DNA of 64,000 nucleotides from JAHQVI01 sp963749875 (GTDB taxonomy: Bacteria > Pseudomonadota > Alphaproteobacteria > Rhizobiales > Rhodomicrobiaceae): NCBI GenBank assembly GCA_963749875.1, contig CAVVOX010000003.1:372001-436000 (forward strand), written 5' to 3'. This document shows positions 46,461-54,105 of this stretch, in pieces. Position 1 is the stretch's first letter, and every line of letters starts with the position of its first letter. The notes below the pieces were generated by a model, which saw nothing but the letters and a program-made list of their open reading frames with translations, searched no databases and was not told the DNA's origin. The translations under genes were made by a program, and so were the position numbers.

Positions 46461-47063
46461 TTAAAGGGCAGGCCGCTTGCGCTTTTCCCACATCTGCCGG
46501 TCGATCCGGTAAAGCCGCAGCGGAACATAGCGGCCAAGCTGTAGAACCATGCCCCGCCCATATCCGATGCGCGCCATTCCCGCCGCGAGGAGAACGCGCT
46601 GTGAGGCGACGTTCGTCGTTCTGGCGGTGGCCACGACGGCGGGCGCATCGCTTTTGGTGAAGATACGGGCGATGAGCGCCCTGGCCGCTTCGGCCGCGAA
46701 GCCCTTCCGGCGATAGTCGCGCCCCAGCCAATAGCCGATTTCCGGCGGCCCGCCGGATCCGACCGTAATCCCCGCCGCACCGGCGAAATGGCGCGGGTTG
46801 GACCGCAGGGTCAGCAGATAGGCGATGTGAAAGGCGCTATTCTTGATCCGGCCTTGGCTGGAAAGCCATCGCCAGCCGGAAATCGGCGGATAGGGATAGC
46901 GGATTGTGCTGACATTGAATGCGATGGTCGGATCGTTGACGATCCGACACGCGGTCCGAAGGTCGTTCCGCGTGGGCCGTCGCAGGATAAGCCGCCGCGT
47001 TCCTATGGGCGCGCTAAGCAATTCCGGCGTCAAGCCGCCGAACATCTGGTCCGCGGCTTCCAC
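46461..47063 (-). CDS. GNAT family N-acetyltransferase
   Basis: 200-residue acetyltransferase of the RimJ/RimL-like GNAT group: start ETERL-type motif here read as IGTRRLILRRPTRNDL, central PEIGYWLGRDYRRKGFAAEAARAL with the acetyl-CoA loop (R-R-K-G-F/A), then NVASQRVLLAAGM. The substrate cannot be inferred; it could be a protein N-terminus or a small amine. It lies downstream of rpmA in the same direction and may be read from the ribosomal-protein promoter. Confidence 0.85.
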   Translation of the reverse strand: MEAADQMFGGLTPELLSAPIGTRRLILRRPTRNDLRTACRIVNDPTIAFNVSTIRYPYPPISGWRWLSSQGRIKNSAFHIAYLLTLRSNPRHFAGAAGITVGSGGPPEIGYWLGRDYRRKGFAAEAARALIARIFTKSDAPAVVATARTTNVASQRVLLAAGMARIGYGRGMVLQLGRYVPLRLYRIDRQMWEKRKRPAL

Positions 47064-47095
47064 TCACGCCGCCTTTCCTCGAAGCGATGCGCCGC

Positions 47096-47365
47096 TTAGG
47101 ACGCAGCGCCCTGGCCGGCGACGACGGAAACATACACCTTGCCGTTGCCGCGCGTCTGGAAATGCACCTGGCCCTCCTGCACGGCAAAAATCGTATAGTC
47201 GGTGCCGATATCGACGCCGGTGCCGGGATGCCATTTGGTGCCGCGCTGACGGACGATGATGTTGCCGGGGATCACCCGCTCACCGCCGAACTTCTTGATC
47301 CCGAGGCGGCGGCCCGCACTGTCGCGGCCATTGCGGGACGAGCCGCCTGCTTTCTTATGAGCCAT
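47096..47365 (-). CDS. rpmA: 50S ribosomal protein L27
   Basis: 89-residue L27 with the conserved N-terminus MAHKKAGGSSRNGRDS and GNIIVRQRGTKWHPG. It lies near the peptidyl-transferase centre. It follows rplU by 12 bases in the usual rplU-rpmA operon. Confidence 0.99.
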   Translation of the reverse strand: MAHKKAGGSSRNGRDSAGRRLGIKKFGGERVIPGNIIVRQRGTKWHPGTGVDIGTDYTIFAVQEGQVHFQTRGNGKVYVSVVAGQGAAS

Positions 47366-47377
47366 GCTTCACGTTCC

Positions 47378-48043
47378 TTATTTCTTCGACTTGTCCGCAG
47401 CCTTCTTGGCCGCTTCCTGGTCAACCTTGGCGCGCGGCGGCTTGCCGGCGATCAAATCCTTAGCCTGCTGGACCCATTCATCGCGCTCGATCCGCCCCTT
47501 CAGGGCAAGCTCGCTATCCAGGCGCTCGATGTCGGCAGCGGTAAATTCGGCGATCTGCTTGAGCGAGGTGATGTCCTGAGCCGCCAGCTTCTTCTCAAGC
47601 GCCGGACCGATGCCGCCGATCAGCTTCACATCATCATTGAAATCCGCCGCGGCGGGCGTCTCCGTCGTCTCCGCCTTTTCGGCTTTTTCCGCGGCCCGCT
47701 GCGCCTTAGCTGCTTTCTTCGGCTTGGCTCCGCCGGTCAGAATATCGGTGATGCGGACCTTCGTCAGCTCCTGGCGGTGACCCTGCTTGCGGCGATAGGT
47801 CGTCCGGCGCTTCTTTTTGAAGATCGTGATTTTCTCGCCGCGGAATTGCTCAACCAGCTCAGCCGCAACGCTTGCGCCATCGACAAGCGGTGTGCCGACC
47901 TGCGGCTCGGCATCGCCGGCAATCATCAGAATATCGGCAAATTCGACGGTATCGCCGGCCTCGCCGGGGATACGCTCAATGTCCAGGACATCGTCAGGGG
48001 CGACCCGATATTGCTTGCCGCCTGTGCGAATGACAGCGTACAT
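47378..48043 (-). CDS. rplU: 50S ribosomal protein L21, long form with C-terminal extension
   Basis: The first ~103 residues are normal L21 (MYAVIRTGGKQYRV, KKKRRTTYRRKQGHRQELTKVRI). About 118 further residues form an Ala/Lys/Glu-rich linker and a helix-hairpin-helix-like part (LIGGIGPALEKKLAAQDIT), ending in a lysine tail. Similar long L21 proteins are usual in Rhizobiales, so this is probably not an artefact. First gene of rplU-rpmA. Confidence 0.98.
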   Translation of the reverse strand: MYAVIRTGGKQYRVAPDDVLDIERIPGEAGDTVEFADILMIAGDAEPQVGTPLVDGASVAAELVEQFRGEKITIFKKKRRTTYRRKQGHRQELTKVRITDILTGGAKPKKAAKAQRAAEKAEKAETTETPAAADFNDDVKLIGGIGPALEKKLAAQDITSLKQIAEFTAADIERLDSELALKGRIERDEWVQQAKDLIAGKPPRAKVDQEAAKKAADKSKK

Positions 48044-48177
48044 CTTTCAGACCTTTTCCTTATGATAACGCGCCCTTCGGCGCCGTGGCATGGCCACGGA
48101 CTTCACCTGCCATTCGGAATGCTTAGAGCCTGGGGCAGCGCATTAGGCACGGCGACAATCTGAGCCGCGCGATGCGG

Positions 48178-48207
48178 AATATAGAAAGGCGCCGGAGTCC
48201 TTGTCAA
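48178..48207 (-). promoter_or_regulatory. Sigma-70-type promoter of rplU-rpmA
   Basis: On the minus strand, TTGACA (48207-48202) and TATATT (48183-48178) are separated by 18 bases, a near-ideal sigma-70 promoter pointing at rplU about 135 bases away. The leader contains a perfect hairpin, CCGTGGC-ATG-GCCACGG, near 48082-48098. Confidence 0.75.
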
Positions 48208-48319
48208 TCCCGGCATCGTGCCGAGAATTAAGATCTTTCCGCATTTTGCCTTCCACTCGGGGCCGTTTTCTGCAATTCAGCCCTGGGAAGCGCGGGGTCC
48301 GGCAATCCGCGCCGCCCCG

Positions 48320-48453
48320 CTAGATCAACTTAACCTCGTTCAAGTGAAAGCACTTGAACGAGGTTAAGTTGATCTATTTCTATAAGTTAGCGCTACTGTT
48401 CCCGCGTCCATCCCCGCCTTGGCGGGGACATGCCTTGACGCGCATTGCGCTAG
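48320..48453 (+). repeat. Composite repeat copy 5 (modules A and B)
   Basis: Full-length copy. Its module A is nearly perfectly symmetric: AGATCAACTTAACCTCGTTCAAGTG and its complement around GAAAG. It sits between the rplU promoter and soxX, with CTAG at both outer ends. Confidence 0.85.
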
Positions 48454-48501
48454 GACCGCAATCTCGTCAGATCTTACGGCGACCGCAACCCGATCTTCGG
48501 C

Positions 48502-49020
48502 ATGATGAGCAACCGGCGAACAGGCTCGAAACTCCCGCTTGCGGCGGCATTTCTGTTCATTTTGACAGCCATTTCCGCCAGTGCGCAGCAATGCAATTCC
48601 AAGACGGCGGGCTATTTCAAGCAGATGCCGGCCTTCAGCCGGGCAGGTCCCTCGCCGATCGCGCTTGCCGGCATCATCCGGTCGTTGACAGGGGCGATCG
48701 GCAACCCCGCACGCGGCCGGCAGATCATGGCCGACGAGGCCCAAGGCAATTGCCTTGCCTGCCATCCCGTTCCGGCTCTCGGCGACCGGCCGGCTCACGG
48801 CAATCTCGGCCCCAGCCTCGCCGGCGTGGGCGGGCGCTATACCGAGCCGCAACTCCGGCAGATTCTCGTCGATCCCGGCGTGTTGTTTCCCGAGACGGTG
48901 ATGCCCGCCTATCACAAACCGCCGACATTCGACCGGATTCCCCAAGCGCTCGCCGGAAAGACGATCCTCTCCGCAAGTGAGGTTGAGGACATTGTCGCCT
49001 TCCTGAAGAACCTCAAATGA
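48502..49020 (+). CDS. soxX: Sulfur oxidation c-type cytochrome SoxX
   Basis: 172-residue monohaem cytochrome with signal peptide (PLAAAFLFILTAISASA), haem site CLACH and distal Met in ETVMPAYH. It matches SoxX in order: ALAGIIRSLTGAIGNPARGRQIM near the middle and LSASEVEDIVAFLKNL at the end. SoxXA starts thiosulfate oxidation by joining sulfur substrates to the SoxY swinging-arm Cys. Start ATG 48502 or 48505. It overlaps soxA by four bases. soxYZ, soxB and soxCD are not in this window. Confidence 0.9.
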   Translation: MMSNRRTGSKLPLAAAFLFILTAISASAQQCNSKTAGYFKQMPAFSRAGPSPIALAGIIRSLTGAIGNPARGRQIMADEAQGNCLACHPVPALGDRPAHGNLGPSLAGVGGRYTEPQLRQILVDPGVLFPETVMPAYHKPPTFDRIPQALAGKTILSASEVEDIVAFLKNLK

Positions 49021-49868
49021 CGCGGCCGGCAGCAAGAATGGGACGGGCGAAGACAGACATCATCCGGATCGGCCTGGTCGTTCTTTTTGCCTTGGCCGTT
49101 CCGGCGAGCCAGGCGGCTGCTCAGACGCGGAACGCGATCACGCCGGCCGACAGCCGCAATCCGCTCTCCGAGTTGATCTCCGGTTATGAATTCAGCCCGA
49201 TAAACGTCCGCGCGCTTCAGGATGACGATTTTGACAATCCGGCCTTCAAATGGGTTTCGCGGGGCGAGGCGCTCTGGTCGAAGCCTGAGGGGACACCGCT
49301 AAAATCATGCGCCTCCTGTCACGGCGAGAGAGAAAACGCGATGCGCGGGCGCGCGGCTGAATATCCGAAATTCTCGCAGGCGGCGGGCAAAGTCATCAAT
49401 CTGGCGCAGCGCATCAATATTTGCCGCAGCGATAAGATGAACGCCGAGCCCTGGGCGTATGATTCGCAGGAGATGCTCGGAATGACCGCGTTCCTCAGTC
49501 TTCAGTCGCGCGGTCTGCCGAAGACGATCCGCATTGACGGACCGGCGCAATCGGCCTTCGAGAAGGGGCGGCAAATTTATAATGGCCGGATGGGGCAACT
49601 CGGCCTCTCATGCGCCCTGTGCCATGACAAATATTACGGCAAAACCTATGGCGATCGGGTCATCAGCCAGGGACACTCCAATGGGTATCCCAGCTATCAG
49701 CTCGGGGAGAAATCATTCCTCTCTCTGCATGAGCGCTTCACAAGCTGCTATCGCCGGATGAAGGCGGCCCCTTACCCCTCCGGCTCTGATGAATATGTGG
49801 CGCTTGAGCTCTATCTTGCCTGGCGCGGCGCGGAGCTGCCATTGGAGGCGCCGGCCGTCCGCCGCTGA
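49017..49868 (+). CDS. soxA: Sulfur oxidation c-type cytochrome SoxA
   Basis: 283-residue SoxA with signal peptide (IGLVVLFALAVPASQAAA), two haem motifs CASCH and CALCH (dihaem form), and the catalytic cysteine region HERFTSCYRRM, in which this Cys acts as the haem ligand and carries the sulfur intermediate. It pairs with SoxX in the periplasm. Its ATG overlaps the soxX stop (ATGA). Confidence 0.93.
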   Translation: MTRPAARMGRAKTDIIRIGLVVLFALAVPASQAAAQTRNAITPADSRNPLSELISGYEFSPINVRALQDDDFDNPAFKWVSRGEALWSKPEGTPLKSCASCHGERENAMRGRAAEYPKFSQAAGKVINLAQRINICRSDKMNAEPWAYDSQEMLGMTAFLSLQSRGLPKTIRIDGPAQSAFEKGRQIYNGRMGQLGLSCALCHDKYYGKTYGDRVISQGHSNGYPSYQLGEKSFLSLHERFTSCYRRMKAAPYPSGSDEYVALELYLAWRGAELPLEAPAVRR

Positions 49869-49969
49869 CCCCCGAGACCGGTCGCAGGAGATTCTCAGCC
49901 GCACCGCCGGTGCGATTTTTCCCGGCTAGGCTCGCGCCGAAGCGCAGCTTTGCCTATCTTAATGGAACT

Positions 49970-50782
49970 ATGACCACGCCTATTGCACTGACCATCGCGG
50001 GCTCGGACTCCTCCGGCGGCGCCGGGATCCAGGCCGACCTCAAGACATTCTCGGCGCTCGGCGTCTACGGCGCTTCGGCGATTACCGCGCTGACCGCGCA
50101 GAACACGCAAGGGGTCAGCGCCATTCACGCCGTACCGCCTGAATTCGTTCGCGCGCAGATCGATGCCGTCTTTTCCGACCTGAACGTGCGGGCAACAAAG
50201 ATCGGAATGCTGGGAAACGAGCATACGATCGTCGCGGTGGCGGAAGCCCTGCATGCCTGGCAGGGCCCGCCGATCATTCTCGATCCGGTCATGGTTGCCG
50301 GGAGCGGCGATACCCTGCTCGATGAAGGCGCCGAATTCGCGCTGCGCGCCCACCTCCTGCCGATCGCCGATCTGATCACGCCCAACATCCCGGAAGCGGC
50401 GCGGCTGCTCGGCGCAAGCGTGGCGGTCGATGAAGGGATGATGGTCCGTCAGGGGGAGTTACTTCTCTCCTTGGGGGCGAAAGCGGTGCTGGTGAAAGGC
50501 GGACATGGGAGCAGTGAGGAAGCCGTCGATATTTTCCTCGACGGCACGAACATCGTCCGGCTCGCGGCCGACCGCGTCGTGACCACGAATACCCACGGAA
50601 CGGGGTGCACCCTTTCCTCCGCCATTACCGCGCTCATGGCAAAGGGTATACCCATGCTTGACGCGGTCAGGGAGGCAAAGATCTATCTGACGAACGCGCT
50701 GGCGAAAGCGGATGAGCTTGGTGTCGGCCACGGAAAGGGGCCCGTTCACCATTTCCATGCGCTATGGCCGAAGCTTGGATAA
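49970..50782 (+). CDS. thiD: Hydroxymethylpyrimidine kinase/phosphomethylpyrimidine kinase
   Basis: 270-residue ribokinase-fold kinase that phosphorylates HMP and HMP-phosphate in thiamine synthesis. Blocks: ALTIAGSDSSGGAGIQADLKTF, ALTAQNTQGV, VMVAGSGDTLL and the ATP/catalytic region TTNTHGTGCTLSSAI (catalytic Cys-type anion hole with GTGC). The family start fixes ATG 49970; the frame stays open upstream to 49910. It stands apart from other thi genes. Confidence 0.96.
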   Translation: MTTPIALTIAGSDSSGGAGIQADLKTFSALGVYGASAITALTAQNTQGVSAIHAVPPEFVRAQIDAVFSDLNVRATKIGMLGNEHTIVAVAEALHAWQGPPIILDPVMVAGSGDTLLDEGAEFALRAHLLPIADLITPNIPEAARLLGASVAVDEGMMVRQGELLLSLGAKAVLVKGGHGSSEEAVDIFLDGTNIVRLAADRVVTTNTHGTGCTLSSAITALMAKGIPMLDAVREAKIYLTNALAKADELGVGHGKGPVHHFHALWPKLG

Positions 50783-50987
50783 GACAAAATGGCTCGAGCC
50801 GGGTCGATGCCGCTTTTCTTGTCGCGGCAGGTGCCCTATCTAAGTCTTAAGAAGCACAAGAAGGCCGCGACGTTCGTGCCGGCGGAAATTCCTACGGGAT
50901 GACCATTGCTGCCGCGCGATATTTGGTTCAAGAAGGCACGGGGTCAATCGGGTAAAACACGTCATCGACGACAAGTAGGGATTTTCC

Positions 50988-51509
50988 ATGAAACGCGTTC
51001 GATTTTTGAGATTATCACTCGCGGGAATCGCGATCGCATCAATCGCAGCCGGGATTGGGGTGAGCCCGGCGATGGCGGCCTGTGACTCGAAAGCGCAGTC
51101 GCTGATAGAAGATCTGAAGGGCAATTGGCGCGGTTCCGGAAAGGTAAAGCCGATCGGCGGGGCTGAGGAACGGATTTCCTGCCGCGTCAACTATCGGACA
51201 TCCGGCGCCCGTGTCTCGCAAAAGATCTCCTGCGCAGGCACAGACTATAAGATCGACGCCGGCGCCGATGTGACCTGTGAGAACAGCTCCGTCTCCGGGA
51301 CATGGACGGAGAAGGTTGCCAATAACACCGGACGGATCACAGGCAACATCCGGGATCATAAGCTCAATATCGAAGTGGACGGACCGAATTTTCAGGGCCG
51401 CTTCGCCGTGACGGTCGAAGGGCACTCCCGGCACTCTCTGACGATCAGCCAGTTCGATCCCAGCCGCGGCCGCCACGTCCCCGTCGCGGAGATATCGTTA
51501 AGGCGCTAA
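50988..51509 (+). CDS. Secreted hypothetical protein
   Basis: 173-residue protein with a signal peptide ending SPAMA (residues ~1-31) and a mature domain of alternating beta-like segments: LKGNWRGSGKVKP, ERISCRVNYRTSGARVSQKISC, VTCENSSVSGTWTEK, GRITGNIRDHKLNIEV. Four cysteines may pair. The pattern resembles small calycin/lipocalin-like periplasmic domains, but I do not recognise a named family. It is alone between thiD and moaB; the 205 bases before it show no gene. Confidence 0.8.
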   Translation: MKRVRFLRLSLAGIAIASIAAGIGVSPAMAACDSKAQSLIEDLKGNWRGSGKVKPIGGAEERISCRVNYRTSGARVSQKISCAGTDYKIDAGADVTCENSSVSGTWTEKVANNTGRITGNIRDHKLNIEVDGPNFQGRFAVTVEGHSRHSLTISQFDPSRGRHVPVAEISLRR

Positions 51510-51555
51510 AGGCGAATGCGATCCGGTTCCGGCAGCCGCATCTCGCCGGACCCGG

Positions 51556-52119
51556 ATGACGGAAGCAGGCGTGATGGCTGGAATCGACGAGACACTGCCT
51601 TTCAAACCGGTTCATATCGCGGTTCTCACCGTGTCCGACACGCGGTCGCTGGCCGACGATAAGTCCGGCGACACGCTCGCGAGGCTTCTGACGGAGGCGG
51701 GTCACGAGTTGATCGACCGCGCGATCGTCAAGGACGAGGTGGCTCAGATCCAGGAAACGATCCGGCGATGGGCGGCAGACCCCCGGATCGACGCCATCCT
51801 GACCACCGGCGGCACGGGGCTGACCGGCCGCGACGTGACGCCTGAAGCGGTGCGTCCGCTTTTCGAGAAGGAAATCGACGGCTTCTCGGCGCTGATGCAC
51901 ATGATCAGCTTCCAAAAGGTCGGGACATCGACCGTCCAATCCCGGTCTCTCGCCGGGGTCATTGCCGGAACCTATGTCTTCTGCGTGCCCGGATCGCCTG
52001 GCGCCTGCCGCGACGCGTGGGAAGGCATTCTGAAATATCAGCTCGACTATCGCCACAGGCCTTGCAATTTCGTCGAGATCATGCCCCGGCTCGAAGAGCA
52101 CCGGGCACCGTCGGCATAG
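51556..52119 (+). CDS. moaB: Molybdenum cofactor biosynthesis protein B
   Basis: 187-residue MoaB/Mog-fold protein that adenylylates molybdopterin before metal insertion. Motifs: IAVLTVSDTRS, DDKSGDTLARLL, DAILTTGGTGLTGRDVTPEA, VFCVPGSPGACRDAWEGI. MoaE lies nearby on the opposite strand. Its stop TAG forms the left end of a TAGAGC-type repeat. Confidence 0.94.
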   Translation: MTEAGVMAGIDETLPFKPVHIAVLTVSDTRSLADDKSGDTLARLLTEAGHELIDRAIVKDEVAQIQETIRRWAADPRIDAILTTGGTGLTGRDVTPEAVRPLFEKEIDGFSALMHMISFQKVGTSTVQSRSLAGVIAGTYVFCVPGSPGACRDAWEGILKYQLDYRHRPCNFVEIMPRLEEHRAPSA

Positions 52120-52170
52120 AGCGGGATGAGGAACAGTGGGCACCACTTTTCCGCTCGCCAGCCCGCTCTA
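52117..52170. repeat. TAGAGCGGG...CCCGCTCTA palindrome
   Basis: Nine-base terminal inverted repeats (52117-52125 and 52162-52170) enclose an imperfect inner hairpin with GTGGGCACCAC. The moaB stop codon is its first three bases. Same family as the element at 6289. Confidence 0.75.
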
Positions 52171-52177
52171 AACGATT

Positions 52178-52260
52178 GGACGCGGGAACAGTCGCGCTCG
52201 TCTTTTGAAATAGATTAACTTGACCTCGTCCAAGTGACTCCGCTTGAACGAGGGTTGATC
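52178..52260 (-). repeat. Composite repeat copy 6 (reversed, module B truncated)
   Basis: The only copy in the minus orientation. Module A is complete (52207-52260), with module B ending after the GTTCCCGCGTCC part. It directly abuts the TAGAGC-type element. Confidence 0.8.
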
Positions 52261-52270
52261 CAGCCGTCCC

Positions 52271-52738
52271 CTATTCGGCCGCCTTATCCGTGATCCAGCG
52301 TTCGGCCGCCGCGTCGTCGGATGCGTTCGCCGCGACCCAGCCGCTATCGCCGCTTGCCAACTCTTCCTTTTTCCAGAACGGCGCGCCGGTTTTTAAATAG
52401 TCCATCAAGAAGGCGGCGGCTTCGAAGGCCGCTTGCCGGTGAGGTGATGCGGTAATCACCAGAACGATATTGTCGCCCGGCAGGAGACGTCCGTGACGAT
52501 GAACGATCAGGCTCGCGCTTAACGGCCAGCGGTCCTGCGCCTGCCGCTCGATCCGCTCAAGCTCGGTTTCGGTCATTCCGGGATAATGCTCCAGCGTCAT
52601 GGCCCGGATCTCCTGCGCGCCGGGGCCCGCCCGCACGATCCCGGTGAAGGTGACGACCGCACCGATGTCGCTCCGGCCTGCGCTTAAAGCACGGACTTCA
52701 GTGCCGATGTCGAAATCTTCGACTTGCACGCGGATCAT
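52271..52738 (-). CDS. moaE: Molybdopterin synthase catalytic subunit MoaE
   Basis: 155-residue large subunit of molybdopterin synthase, which transfers sulfur from MoaD to precursor Z. Conserved residues: GAVVTFTGIVR, LEHYPGMTETEL, HRHGRLLPGDNIVLV, ASPHRQAAFEAA and the catalytic lysines in APFWKKE. moaD is not adjacent, although in many genomes it lies next to moaE. Confidence 0.95.
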   Translation of the reverse strand: MIRVQVEDFDIGTEVRALSAGRSDIGAVVTFTGIVRAGPGAQEIRAMTLEHYPGMTETELERIERQAQDRWPLSASLIVHRHGRLLPGDNIVLVITASPHRQAAFEAAAFLMDYLKTGAPFWKKEELASGDSGWVAANASDDAAAERWITDKAAE

Positions 52739-52838
52739 GGCAACAGTCCCTATTCAAAAGCCTTGGATGCCACCTTCTTGCCCTCCATTTTTTCCAATTC
52801 ACGGTCTATGGTGGCGCGCGATAACGACGGAGGACACA

Positions 52839-53129
52839 ATGGCCAAGGGATATTGGATCGCACGCGTGACCGTCACCGATCCCAATGAATACCCGAAATA
52901 TGTCGAGGCCGCCAAGGCGGCGTTCGAGAAATATAGCGCACGATTCATTGTGCGGGGTGGACGATACGATGCCGTAGAAGGTGACGCCCGGCCGCGCAAT
53001 GTCGTTATCGAGTTCGAGAATTTCGACAAAGCGGTTGCCTGCTATTACTCACTGGAATATCAGGCTGCGGCGGCCATTCGGCAAGCCTGCGCCGAGGGGG
53101 AAATCGTTGTCGTCGAAGGCGTGGACTGA
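52839..53129 (+). CDS. DUF1330 domain protein
   Basis: 96-residue alpha-beta dimeric-barrel protein: start MAKGYWIARVTVTDPNEYPKYVEAAKAAF, then RFIVRGGRYDAVEGDARPRNVVIEF and the conserved YYSLEYQ-type segment. Function is unknown; possibly stress-related or ligand-binding. A GGAGGAC site precedes the ATG. Confidence 0.9.
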   Translation: MAKGYWIARVTVTDPNEYPKYVEAAKAAFEKYSARFIVRGGRYDAVEGDARPRNVVIEFENFDKAVACYYSLEYQAAAAIRQACAEGEIVVVEGVD

Positions 53130-53165
53130 CCCTTTCCGCAGGACATTTCAGCTAGCGAAACGAAC

Positions 53166-53912
53166 GTGAAGGTGACGAGACTTTCGGGAAGAAGAGCCCT
53201 TGTAACGGGCGGAAGCCGTGGCATCGGGGCGGCCATCGCCAAGGCGGTTGCCGCAGCGGGCGCCGATGTCGCCTTCACCTACTCCCGCTCCTCCGAGGCC
53301 GCCCAGGAGACTCTCGCCGCGATCCGCGCCTCCGCTGTGCACGGCGAGGCGATCAGGGCGGATGCGGCGGACGGCGACGCCGTAAAGCAGGCCGTCACCC
53401 ACGCCCGTGATGCGCTTGGCGGATTGGACATTCTCGTCAACAATGCCGGCATTTTCGAGCTGCGTCTGCTGCAGGATACGACCGAGGCCGAGTTCGACCG
53501 GGTGATGGCCGTCAATCTACGCGGCGCTTATATCGCGATCAAGGCGGCCATCCCCTATCTGCCAAAAGGCGGACGCATCATCAATCTGAGCAGCACTTTC
53601 GGCGCGCGCGTACCGGCAACGGGCATCGGGCTCTATGCGATCAGCAAATTTGCCGTTGCCGGCATGACCCGCGCCTTCGCCCGCGATCTCGCCTCGCTCG
53701 GCATCACCGTCAACGCGATCCAGCCCGGCCCCATCGCCACCGATATGAATCCGGACGACACGCGCCACGCGCGCCTGATGACGATGATGACGGCGCTTGG
53801 CCGCTATGGCAACCCGGAGGAGGTGGCGAGCGCCGCCGTCTTTCTGGCCAGCGCGGAAAGCGCTTACATTACCGGTACCATCCTGAACGTCGATGGCGGG
53901 TTCGAGACCTGA
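53166..53912 (+). CDS. SDR family oxidoreductase, FabG-like
   Basis: 248-residue short-chain dehydrogenase/reductase with cofactor site TGGSRGIGAAIA, NNAG, catalytic Ser (NLSSTFG) and YAISK (YxxxK). The end VDGGFET is of the ketoreductase type. It starts at GTG. The Arg after TGGS suggests NADPH preference. Substrate not known. It may be co-transcribed with the DUF1330 gene 36 bases upstream. Confidence 0.88.
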   Translation: MKVTRLSGRRALVTGGSRGIGAAIAKAVAAAGADVAFTYSRSSEAAQETLAAIRASAVHGEAIRADAADGDAVKQAVTHARDALGGLDILVNNAGIFELRLLQDTTEAEFDRVMAVNLRGAYIAIKAAIPYLPKGGRIINLSSTFGARVPATGIGLYAISKFAVAGMTRAFARDLASLGITVNAIQPGPIATDMNPDDTRHARLMTMMTALGRYGNPEEVASAAVFLASAESAYITGTILNVDGGFET

Positions 53913-54105
53913 GAGCTTGCCAGCTCATCTTTGGAACCAACCCGCTTTCCAGACATTTCTATCTGCAAGGGTGGGGGCGCCGGCGATCCATTCACCCAGC
54001 AGTCAGCATCGCCACGCGATGTTGAACCTAAAATCGACGCAATCCGGCTCTTTGACAGACTGGGTCGTCCAGTAATCTTTCGAACAAACGTATCGAGGCA
54101 AGGAA

